Source: DASTBU01 sp035711845 (GTDB lineage: Bacteria > Acidobacteriota > Vicinamibacteria > Vicinamibacterales > 2-12-FULL-66-21). From it: a stretch of 53,719 bases of DNA. Positions 35,606-43,156 of this stretch are shown piece after piece. A model generated the notes under the pieces. That model did not search any database, had not been told where the DNA came from, and worked only from the letters and a program-made list of their open reading frames with translations. The stretch covers positions 1-53,719 of the forward strand of contig DASTBU010000094.1 in assembly GCA_035711845.1 (NCBI GenBank), written 5' to 3'. A program made the translations under genes and the position numbers. Numbering within the stretch: the stretch's first letter is position 1; each line of letters starts with the position of its first letter.

Positions 35606-38032
35606 ATGGAATCGCTGCTTCAAGACCTGGGTCATTCGATTCGCGCCCTCCGGAAGGCGCCCGCATTCACGGCCTCCGCCGTCGTGACGCTGGCGCTGGG
35701 GCTCGGCGTCAACATCGCGGTCTTCAGCCTGATGCACGCGGCCCTCCTCGAGCGCCTGCCCGTGCGCCACGGCGATCGGCTCGTCCAGATCTACCAGACG
35801 ACGAGCGCCGGCAGCGAGCATTTCGAGTTTTCCTATCCGCTGTACGTTGACTTTCGCGACAGCACGACCTCGCTTGACGGCCTCGTGGCGCACATGTCCT
35901 TGTCGGTCGGGGTCAACTCGGATGACGCAAGCGAGCGCGTCGTTGCCGAGTTCGTGACCGCCAACTACTTCTCGGTGCTCGGCGTCGGCCTGTCCGCGGG
36001 ACCGGGTCTCGCTGGACGCGACGAGTTGCGTGGCGCTTCGCCCACCGCGGTCGTCAGCACGCGGTTGTGGAACGCCCTCTATGCCGGCCAGTCCTCGATC
36101 GTCGGTGCGACGCTGCACGTCAACGGAAAACCGTTCTCGATTGTCGGTGTCGCGCCGACGCCGTTCGATGGAATCGTCCGAGGTCAGGTAGCGGACGTGT
36201 GGATCCCCGTCTCGCAGTTCGCCGCCGTCCGGAACCGGCCCGACGCCATCATGACCACCCGCGAATCGAGCTGGCTGTCGCTCTTCGGCCGGCTCGCGTC
36301 CGGCGCGACGGCGGAGCAGGCAGGCGACGAGATCACGCGGATCGGGCGCGGCCTGAACGTCATCAACGCGGGTCCGGACTTCACCGCACGCGCGCGGAGC
36401 GCCGCGCGGGGCGACGTCGGCAACGTCGAGGGGCTCGCGCGCCCGCTACGGCTGCTGATGCTCGTCGTGGCACTGATCCTGGTGGTAGCGGTCGCCAATG
36501 TCGCGAACCTGATGCTCACCCGCACCCACGCGCGGCAGGCGGAGATCGCGATGCGCCAGGCGCTCGGCGCCGGACGAGGCCGGATCGTCCGTCACCTGCT
36601 CACGGAGGCGGCGGTCGTGACGTTCGCGGGGGGCGCGCTCGGCCTGCTGCTCGCGTCCTGGATCATCGAGCTGTTTGAAATCCGCACTGCGACCGGCGGG
36701 CTGCTGACCCTGCGGGTCGAGCCCGACATCACGGTGGTGGCATTGGCGATCGCCCTGTCGGTGCTCGCCGCCCTGGGCTCGGGACTGATTCCGGCGTTGA
36801 GCAGCGCGCGTCCGGACCTGCTGGCCGTGATCAAAGGAAGCGGCGATGGCACGGGAGATCGCCACGCGCGCCGGCGCATCCGCTCCGGACTCGTGGTCGT
36901 GCAGGTGGCGCTCTCGCTGCTGCTCGTGGTCGGCGGGGGACTCTTTCTGCGGAGCCTGGCGCGCCTCCAGTCCATCGATCCGACCCTCTCGACGAACCGC
37001 GTGATCGCGGCCAATCTGAATCTCAACCTGCGCGGATACGACGCCGTGCGCGGCGGTCAGTTCTATGCCGACGTGCTGGAGCGCGTCTCTGCACTGAGTG
37101 GCGTCCAGGCGGCCAGCCTTGCGTATGTCCTGCCCGTCACCGCCGGCGGCGCGCGCATGGACGTCCGAGGATCGTCGGTCCGACCTGCGGTCGAGGGTAT
37201 GGTCAGTATCGAGCTGATTTCAATTTCGCCCGGATTTTTCCGCACGGTCGGCGTGCCCCTCGTCAGCGGCCGAGACTTCGGTGCCGCCGACTCGCCCGCG
37301 GCGTCGAAGGTGGTCGTCATCAATGAAACAATGCGGCAGAAGTTCTGGCCTTCGTCATCGGCCATTGGCCAGTCCTTCGCGATCGGCGGAAACACCTATG
37401 AGGTCATCGGCGTCGCACGTGACACGAAGTACCGGAGTCTGCGTGAGGCGCCGCGGATGGTGATGTACCTCCCGTACGCGCAGGACTACCAGTCGACGGC
37501 GAACCTGCTCGTTCGTACGTCGATGCCGGTCGAGCCGACCGTGGCCGATCTGCGCGCCGTCTTGCGCGAGATCGATCCGGGAATGCCGCTCTTCAACGTT
37601 CGGACGCTCGCCGAGCACGTCAACCGGTCGCTGTACGCGGACAGACTTCGGGCCGAGCTCATCGGTTGGCTCGCGGCGCTCGCGCTCGTGCTCGCCGCCG
37701 TCGGGATCTACGGCATCGTCTCGTTTTCCGTGGCGGAGCGGACGCGTGAAGTCGGCATCCGGCTCGCGCTCGGCGCCGATCCGCGTCTCGTGCTTCGGAT
37801 GGTGCTCGGCGGGAGCCTGCGGCTTGCGACGGTCGGACTCGGGGCGGGCCTGCTCCTGACGGCGTGGCTCACGCGACGAATCGCCAGCGACCTGTACGGT
37901 GTCGGCGCGCTCGACCCGGCAACGATCGTCGGATCGTGCGCGGTGCTGCTGGCCGTCGTCATGGCGGCGACCTTGATCCCGGCGCGGCGGGCGACGCGCA
38001 TCGACCCGGTCGTCGCTCTGAGAACCGAATAG
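35606..38032 (+). CDS. ADOP family ABC-type permease 1
   Basis: This is an acidobacterial duplicated orphan permease, a MacB/FtsX-like protein without its own ATPase nearby, 808 residues. It has an N-terminal transmembrane helix (FTASAVVTLALGLGVNIAVFSLMHAAL), a MacB-like periplasmic part and a first FtsX unit (LLMLVVALILVVAVANVANLML). A second periplasmic part and FtsX unit follow, ending with the stereotyped PARRATRIDPVVALRTE. The start at 35606 follows AGGAGG with a 7-nt gap. Substrates of ADOPs are not known. The following gene is a second, divergent ADOP. Confidence 0.95.
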   Translation: MESLLQDLGHSIRALRKAPAFTASAVVTLALGLGVNIAVFSLMHAALLERLPVRHGDRLVQIYQTTSAGSEHFEFSYPLYVDFRDSTTSLDGLVAHMSLSVGVNSDDASERVVAEFVTANYFSVLGVGLSAGPGLAGRDELRGASPTAVVSTRLWNALYAGQSSIVGATLHVNGKPFSIVGVAPTPFDGIVRGQVADVWIPVSQFAAVRNRPDAIMTTRESSWLSLFGRLASGATAEQAGDEITRIGRGLNVINAGPDFTARARSAARGDVGNVEGLARPLRLLMLVVALILVVAVANVANLMLTRTHARQAEIAMRQALGAGRGRIVRHLLTEAAVVTFAGGALGLLLASWIIELFEIRTATGGLLTLRVEPDITVVALAIALSVLAALGSGLIPALSSARPDLLAVIKGSGDGTGDRHARRRIRSGLVVVQVALSLLLVVGGGLFLRSLARLQSIDPTLSTNRVIAANLNLNLRGYDAVRGGQFYADVLERVSALSGVQAASLAYVLPVTAGGARMDVRGSSVRPAVEGMVSIELISISPGFFRTVGVPLVSGRDFGAADSPAASKVVVINETMRQKFWPSSSAIGQSFAIGGNTYEVIGVARDTKYRSLREAPRMVMYLPYAQDYQSTANLLVRTSMPVEPTVADLRAVLREIDPGMPLFNVRTLAEHVNRSLYADRLRAELIGWLAALALVLAAVGIYGIVSFSVAERTREVGIRLALGADPRLVLRMVLGGSLRLATVGLGAGLLLTAWLTRRIASDLYGVGALDPATIVGSCAVLLAVVMAATLIPARRATRIDPVVALRTE

Positions 38033-38075
38033 CTCACGCCGGTTCGAACGAGCCGGCAGGATTGTCGGAGGCCGT

Positions 38076-40526
38076 ATGACGAGCGACATCATTTACGCCA
38101 TTCGAGGTCTGAGAAAGAAGCCGCTGTTCGCCATCACCGCCGTGCTGACGCTCGCCCTCGGGATCGGCGCCAATGCGGCCATCTTCACCGTGGTGCGTGG
38201 CGTCCTGCTGCGGCCGCTGCCCTACCCTTCGCCAGATCGGCTGATGATGCTGTGGACCTACAACCCGCGGCAGGGATACGACAAGGACGTCAGCACCTAT
38301 CCGAACTTCGACGACTGGCGGAGGCAGAGCACATCGTTCGAGGGGATGTCGGCGTACACCGGTTTCGAGTTCACGCTCACGGAGGCGGGCGATCCGGCGC
38401 AGATCAGGGGCGCCATCGTGACGCCGGGATTTTTCGAGACCCTGGGCGTCGCACCGCTGATCGGGCGGGCGTTCGGCCCGCGTGAGGAGGGCGCAGCCGT
38501 CGATCGTGTCGCCATGCTGAGCCACGGCCTGTGGCAGACGCGCTTCGGCGGCGACCCCGCCGCCGTCGGCCGATCCATCGTGTTGAACGGCGTCCCTCAT
38601 GAGATCCTCGGCGTGATGCCGCCGTCGTTCGCCTATCGCGAGGCCGCGCGTACGGGCCGCGTCGCTCCGGACACGGCGCAGGTGTGGACCCCGCTCGTGC
38701 CGTCGAAGCGGTTCGCCGAGCTGATGCAGCAGCGCGGCTCCTATTGGCTGCAGGTTCTCGGGCGGCTGAAGCCGGGCGTGGAGCGCACCGCCGCGCAGGC
38801 GGAGATGGACGCCATTGCGGCCGCTCTCGAGCGCGAGTATCCGGATGTGAACAGCGGCATCGGCGTTCGTCTCGTGCCGATGCACGAGGAGATCGTCGGC
38901 GATGTCCGTCGGCCGCTGCTGATCCTGTTCGGAGCGGTGGGTTTCGTGCTCCTGATCGCCTGTGTCAACGTGGCGAACCTCCTCCTGACGCGTGCCGCCT
39001 CGCGGCAGAAGGAGCTGGCGATCCGCGCCGCGCTGGGAGCGGGGCGGGGCCGGTTGATCCGGCAGGTTTTGACCGAAAGCCTCGTGCTGGCGATCGCCGG
39101 CGGCGCCGCCGGCCTGCTGCTGGCGGTCTGGGGCATCGACGCCCTGCAATCGTTCGCCCCTTCCAACCTGCCGAGGTTGAGCGGTGTTCGGATGGACGCG
39201 ACGGTCGTCCTCTACACGTCGCTGGCTGCGCTCGTGACAGGCATGATCTTCGGCTCCGCGCCGGCCGTGCAGGGGACCACCGTCATGGGCGAGTCTCTGA
39301 AGGCTGGCGGACGCGCCGCGTCGGAAGGATCGCGCGGCCGCCGCCTGCGCTCCACGCTCGCCATCGTCGAAATCGCCGTCGCGCTCGTACTGCTGATCGG
39401 CGCCGGTCTCCTCGTCCGCAGCTTTGTCGCCATCCACAGCGTGGCGCTCGGATTCGACCAGGACAATATCCTCGTCGTCCGCGTGGACCTTCCCGCCGCA
39501 CGGTATCCCGAAGACGCGCAGATCACCGCGTTCTACAGCGACCTCGCGGCGCGCATGCGGGCGCTGCCTGGCGTCGAATCGGTCGGCCTGGGCAGTTCGG
39601 TGCTCCTGTCGGAGCTGTCACAATCGGCCGATCTCTCCGTCCAGGGCCGCCCGCCGCTGGACCGGCGCGTCCGGAGCGCGCCGGTCACGTACGACTCGGT
39701 CACGCCGACGTTCTTCGAGGCTCTCGGAATCCCGCTCCGCCGCGGTCGACTGTTTACGGATGCGGACAGCGCGACGGCGCAGCGCGTCGTACTGGTCAAC
39801 GAGTCGATGGCGCGGCGGTTTTTCCCGGACGGCGACTTCCTCGGCAAGCGCATCACCTTCGGCGATCCGACGAATCAGCAGACGGGGTGGGCGACGATCG
39901 TCGGCGTCGTGGGCGACACGCGCCGGAGCGGGGTGGATCGCGCGCCGCGGGCGGAGGTCTACTATCCGTTCGCCCAGGCGCCGTATCCGCGGATGTACAC
40001 GCTGATCCGGACATCCGGCGATCCGCTGGCGCTGGCGCGGGCCGCGCAGGCGGCGGTGTGGTCCATCGACCGCAACCAGCCGATTCACAGCACCCGGACG
40101 CTCGAGACGATCCTCTCCGAGACCCAGGCGGGCCGCCGCTTCACGCTGCTGCTGCTGGGGCTCTTCGCTATCATTGCGCTCGCGCTCGCGACGATCGGCA
40201 TCTACGGCGTGATCGCCTACTCGACCGCTCAGCGGACCCGCGAAGTGGGTATCCGCATGGCGCTCGGCGCCGGCCGCGCCGATGTCCTGACGATGGTGCT
40301 GAAGGAGGGGGCGATGATTGGAGCCGCCGGATTGACGCTCGGCATCGCCGCGGCGCTCGCGCTTACCCGCTTTATGTCGGCCCTGCTCTTCGGCGTGAGC
40401 GCGCGCGATCCGATCACGTTCGTGGCTCTGCCTGTGGGCCTGCTGCTGGTGGCCGTCGTCGCCAGCCTCATTCCGGCTGCACGTGCCGTTCGCGTGAGCC
40501 CCGTCGTGGCGCTGCGCGCTGAATGA
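38076..40526 (+). CDS. ADOP family ABC-type permease 2
   Basis: The protein has 816 residues with the same plan as the gene before it: an N-terminal helix (ITAVLTLALGIGANAAIFTVVRGVLLRPLP), a MacB-like periplasmic domain, an FtsX block (LLIACVNVANLLLTRAASR), a second domain with VNESMARRFFPDGDFLG, a second FtsX block and the end PAARAVRVSPVVALRAE. The body differs strongly from permease 1, so the pair is an old duplication. A GGAGGCCG leader stands before the ATG, and no regulator gene is adjacent. It may be cotranscribed with permease 1, since only 43 bp separate them. Confidence 0.95.
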   Translation: MTSDIIYAIRGLRKKPLFAITAVLTLALGIGANAAIFTVVRGVLLRPLPYPSPDRLMMLWTYNPRQGYDKDVSTYPNFDDWRRQSTSFEGMSAYTGFEFTLTEAGDPAQIRGAIVTPGFFETLGVAPLIGRAFGPREEGAAVDRVAMLSHGLWQTRFGGDPAAVGRSIVLNGVPHEILGVMPPSFAYREAARTGRVAPDTAQVWTPLVPSKRFAELMQQRGSYWLQVLGRLKPGVERTAAQAEMDAIAAALEREYPDVNSGIGVRLVPMHEEIVGDVRRPLLILFGAVGFVLLIACVNVANLLLTRAASRQKELAIRAALGAGRGRLIRQVLTESLVLAIAGGAAGLLLAVWGIDALQSFAPSNLPRLSGVRMDATVVLYTSLAALVTGMIFGSAPAVQGTTVMGESLKAGGRAASEGSRGRRLRSTLAIVEIAVALVLLIGAGLLVRSFVAIHSVALGFDQDNILVVRVDLPAARYPEDAQITAFYSDLAARMRALPGVESVGLGSSVLLSELSQSADLSVQGRPPLDRRVRSAPVTYDSVTPTFFEALGIPLRRGRLFTDADSATAQRVVLVNESMARRFFPDGDFLGKRITFGDPTNQQTGWATIVGVVGDTRRSGVDRAPRAEVYYPFAQAPYPRMYTLIRTSGDPLALARAAQAAVWSIDRNQPIHSTRTLETILSETQAGRRFTLLLLGLFAIIALALATIGIYGVIAYSTAQRTREVGIRMALGAGRADVLTMVLKEGAMIGAAGLTLGIAAALALTRFMSALLFGVSARDPITFVALPVGLLLVAVVASLIPAARAVRVSPVVALRAE

Positions 40527-40675
40527 TCTCCACCACGCTCGCGCGATGTGAACCCACAGCGGGAGCCGGCGTTCCACGTGATCCTCTCTGGGCCCGCGGT
40601 GTCCACAGGGCTTGAACAGTATTACCGTGATCTCTGGTGGAGCTGCAATATCCGTCGTTCGTCGAGGATTCTCCC

Positions 40676-41275
40676 ATGGGTATGTACGGCACGCTCTGGC
40701 GCGTCTCCGACGGCGATCTCGAGGCGCTCACGCGCCATCCCGAACGCGTCGAGCGCTTCCTCTTCGGCGGGTTGCCACCCCTGGAAGAAGAGCGCCGCGG
40801 CGTGCTCGGCTTCATCAGCCGCTTCACGCCTGTCAAGATCACGAAGCCTGTCGAGTGGACGCCCGATGCATCGTCGGGCTTCACGCGCGCCCGCGCCGAG
40901 CTGGATCTCGAGAAGGCGTGGCATGGACTGCACTTCCTCTTCACCGGCACGGCGTGGGAAGGCGACGAGCCGGCGTGCTTCCTGATAAGCGGCGGCGACG
41001 CCCTCGGTGATGAGATCGGCGACAGCGTCCCGCGCGTGCTGCGCCCCCCGCAAGTGCAGCGCTTCGCGGCGTTCCTCGTGGAACTTTCGAGAGACGAGCT
41101 GGCTCGGCGGTACGATCCGGAGCGAATGGCGGCGCTCGAAATCTATCGCGAGGTGCCGCAGGCGGATGAGAGTGAGATCCGACGTGAGCACCTGCTGCAG
41201 GCGTCGGACAGCCTGCGGCGCTTCATCGGCGAGGCCGCGGATGCAGGCGATGCAGTCGTCATCCTGGTGGCCTGA
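40676..41275 (+). CDS. DUF1877 (YfbM-like) protein
   Basis: The product has 199 residues and starts MGMYGTLWRVSDGDL, the form of the DUF1877/YfbM family. It continues with LDLEKAWHGLHFLFTG and GDALGDEIG, typical of that family, whose biochemical role is unknown. The earlier in-frame ATG at 40637 is less likely. It is probably a cytosolic stand-alone gene dropped into a permease cluster. The region before it (40527-40675) has no promoter I trust. Confidence 0.88.
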   Translation: MGMYGTLWRVSDGDLEALTRHPERVERFLFGGLPPLEEERRGVLGFISRFTPVKITKPVEWTPDASSGFTRARAELDLEKAWHGLHFLFTGTAWEGDEPACFLISGGDALGDEIGDSVPRVLRPPQVQRFAAFLVELSRDELARRYDPERMAALEIYREVPQADESEIRREHLLQASDSLRRFIGEAADAGDAVVILVA

Positions 41276-41312
41276 TCGCTCGCGGCACCTCGCTTGGGGT
41301 GGATCGGCCGCC

Positions 41313-41549
41313 GGCACCCTTCGGCTCGTGATCCGGGACGGCTGCCTGTTGGCGGGGCTCGGCGGGCTCGCCGGGGCGGTCGCGGTGACGCGCGGGCTGC
41401 GGGGATTGCCGTACAGCGTGACGCCGCTCGATGGCCTCACCATCGCGAGCGTCGTCGCGCTCGTTGGCGCGGTCGCGTTGGTCGCCGTCGGCTGGCCGGT
41501 CTGGCGCGCGGCCCACAGCGATCCGGCGACGGTGCTGCGTGCGGCCTAG
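41313..41549 (+). pseudogene. Remnant of an ADOP permease C-terminus
   Basis: The reading frame covering 41313-41549 encodes about 78 residues with no proper start: LRLVIRDGCLLAGLGGLAGAVAV-like, then a membrane segment and the end GWPVWRAAHSDPATVLRAA. This is the end of an ADOP (compare PARRATRVDPLTVLRAE). The rest of that permease is gone. It is a decayed or deleted copy and immediately follows the DUF1877 gene. Confidence 0.75.
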
Positions 41550-41610
41550 GACAATCATCAGGCCACCAACTGACTCGGGTGGGAACCCGAGGCAAATAGT
41601 GACGGTTGCC

Positions 41611-42417
41611 TTAAATTGGCGCCGGATGCAGGTGGAGTTGTAAGAACGCCAGCACCTGTCGAACGATCCCACGTGACATGGCCGTGTCTTCGTCGAGATC
41701 GAAGCCGTGGGCGCCGGCAGCGTGATTGATGAGCGAGAGAGGCAGGTTTCGCGCCAGGGCGCGCTCGATCACCTGATCGAGCGCGGTGTTCAGGCCGGGA
41801 AATTGATCGCGCCCGGCGCGCACAAAGAGAAGCGGCACATCGGAAGGCAGATCATCGGGTGATTTCCCGAGGCACGCGTTCACGAAACCAGCCTGCCTGG
41901 CCATGTCGGCCACCATTGTGGAGCCGTCCAGATCCATGGTGTATCCGTAGAGCAATGCCGCGCATCTGAGGCGGCGGTCCCGCATCAGGGTCGAAAGACC
42001 GACCGTCACGTTGCCAGAACTGGCGAATAGACCGAACCTGTCGGCGTCGAGGGTCAGCGCAGCAGCGTCGGCACGCAGGCGCCGTAGCAGCGCGTGAACG
42101 TCTTCTTCGGGCGCCTCAGCGCCGTAGACGACCGCGGCCATCCCCGACGCCGCGATCAGCCGCGCCCAAGACGTGAGCGGGCCGTAAGTGCGGACCCGTG
42201 CCGTTGGGTCTGGGTATGCCATCGTCATGAGAACGACCGCCAGAGATTGGTCGGGCAACGACGGGTAGTACACGTCCATTGGCAGTTCGGCGCCGCTTGT
42301 CGCGCGAAAGGTCAGGTCTCGACGTACAGGCAGCGCCTCCATCCTCGGCAGCTCACACACGACTCTCTTTTTCGCGATCTCGCGCAGCATCGCGTCGCGT
42401 CCCGTTTGGTCGCTCAT
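41611..42417 (-). CDS. Alpha/beta hydrolase family protein
   Basis: A predicted alpha/beta hydrolase fold protein of 268 residues. Evidence is a probable nucleophile turn FGLFASSGNVTVGL (not the canonical GxSxG), the strand LAVVLMTMAYPDP after an N-terminal region, the acid-bearing PLLFVRAGRDQFPG and the histidine segment HAAGAHGFD. There is no signal peptide, so it is probably cytosolic. The ATG at 42417 follows AGGAGG. It is transcribed divergently from padR, so the 185-bp gap between them could serve both genes. Confidence 0.8.
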   Translation of the reverse strand: MSDQTGRDAMLREIAKKRVVCELPRMEALPVRRDLTFRATSGAELPMDVYYPSLPDQSLAVVLMTMAYPDPTARVRTYGPLTSWARLIAASGMAAVVYGAEAPEEDVHALLRRLRADAAALTLDADRFGLFASSGNVTVGLSTLMRDRRLRCAALLYGYTMDLDGSTMVADMARQAGFVNACLGKSPDDLPSDVPLLFVRAGRDQFPGLNTALDQVIERALARNLPLSLINHAAGAHGFDLDEDTAMSRGIVRQVLAFLQLHLHPAPI

Positions 42418-42572
42418 CGCAGGTCCTCCTATTTGGCACGCTCGTGCATCGCCGCATCCCGAGTATGATTCTTGTTGCGGGGCTTGCGTCCAGATGGGAT
42501 ACTCGAACTCTACTTGCGGGCAAGCGCGGGCCCACGTTCGGTGAACTTTTTCCGACCTCTACCGTCTCAGGC

Positions 42573-42593
42573 TATACCGTTATACGGTATACT
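42573..42593 (+). promoter_or_regulatory. PadR operator overlapping the padR -10 box
   Basis: TATACCGT-TAT-ACGGTATA (42573-42591) is a perfect 8-bp inverted repeat with a 3-nt centre. The -10 candidate TATACT (42588-42593) overlaps its right arm, and the ATG of padR follows 9 nt later at 42603. Binding here would block transcription, so it is probably the autoregulatory operator of the PadR protein. The short distance implies a leaderless mRNA. Confidence 0.65.
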
Positions 42594-42602
42594 CCGGGGC
42601 GC

Positions 42603-42971
42603 ATGAGCCGCTCATCACATCCCTCGTCCCAACTGCCGCTGACCGTTCCGGTCTTCCAGATCCTGGTATCGCTCGCCGACCGCGACCTTCACGGCTACGC
42701 GATCATCCAGGACGTCGCGGCCCGCACGGCGGGGGAGGTCCGCCTCACGGCGAGCACCCTGTACGCCGCGATCCGGCGCATGCTCGACGCCGGAATGCTC
42801 GATGAGGTCGATGACCCGCGCCGCGCGCCCGCCGGCGACGACGAGCGCCGGCGCTACTACCGGATGACACCGTACGGGCGCGAAGTGGCGCAACTCGAGG
42901 CGGCGCGGCTCGAACGCGCCGCCGGCATGGCGCGCGCCAAGCGCCTGCTGCCCCGTCGCGGACGTGCGTGA
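42603..42971 (+). CDS. PadR-family transcriptional regulator
   Basis: The 122-residue protein is a winged-helix repressor: FQILVSLADRDLHGYAIIQDVAA followed by LTASTLYAAIRRMLDAGMLDEV and RRYYRMTPYGREVAQLE, the canonical PadR N-terminal domain with a short second helix for dimerisation. Acidobacterial PadRs are usually found next to ADOP permeases, as here. The start at 42603 is favoured because the -10 box lies 9 nt before it. There is no Shine-Dalgarno. Its target is likely its own promoter and the permease that follows after a GC-rich repeat. Confidence 0.93.
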   Translation: MSRSSHPSSQLPLTVPVFQILVSLADRDLHGYAIIQDVAARTAGEVRLTASTLYAAIRRMLDAGMLDEVDDPRRAPAGDDERRRYYRMTPYGREVAQLEAARLERAAGMARAKRLLPRRGRA

Positions 42972-43028
42972 GAGCTTGTGCATGAATACGGGTCAGCAGC
43001 GAGCGAGCGGGGTGAGCGAGCCTGGCGT

Positions 43029-43147
43029 CCGGCCGCCTCCGCGCCGGAGGCGCATCGGCGAGCCTCGCCGACGCCTTGGCGGAGGCGGGAGTGGGGCCTC
43101 GGGCCCCCGCGAGAGCGCCAGTAGGGCGAGGGGCGAAGCCCCCCGGT
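43029..43147. repeat. GC-rich dispersed repeat, copy 2
   Basis: It matches the copy at 34028-34158, with gaps of a few bases. It contains hairpins such as GCCTCCGCGCCGGAGGC and TCGGCGAGCCTCGCCGA. It fills most of the gap between padR and permease 3 and could end or attenuate the padR message. Confidence 0.75.
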
Positions 43148-43156
43148 GAAGCTGAG

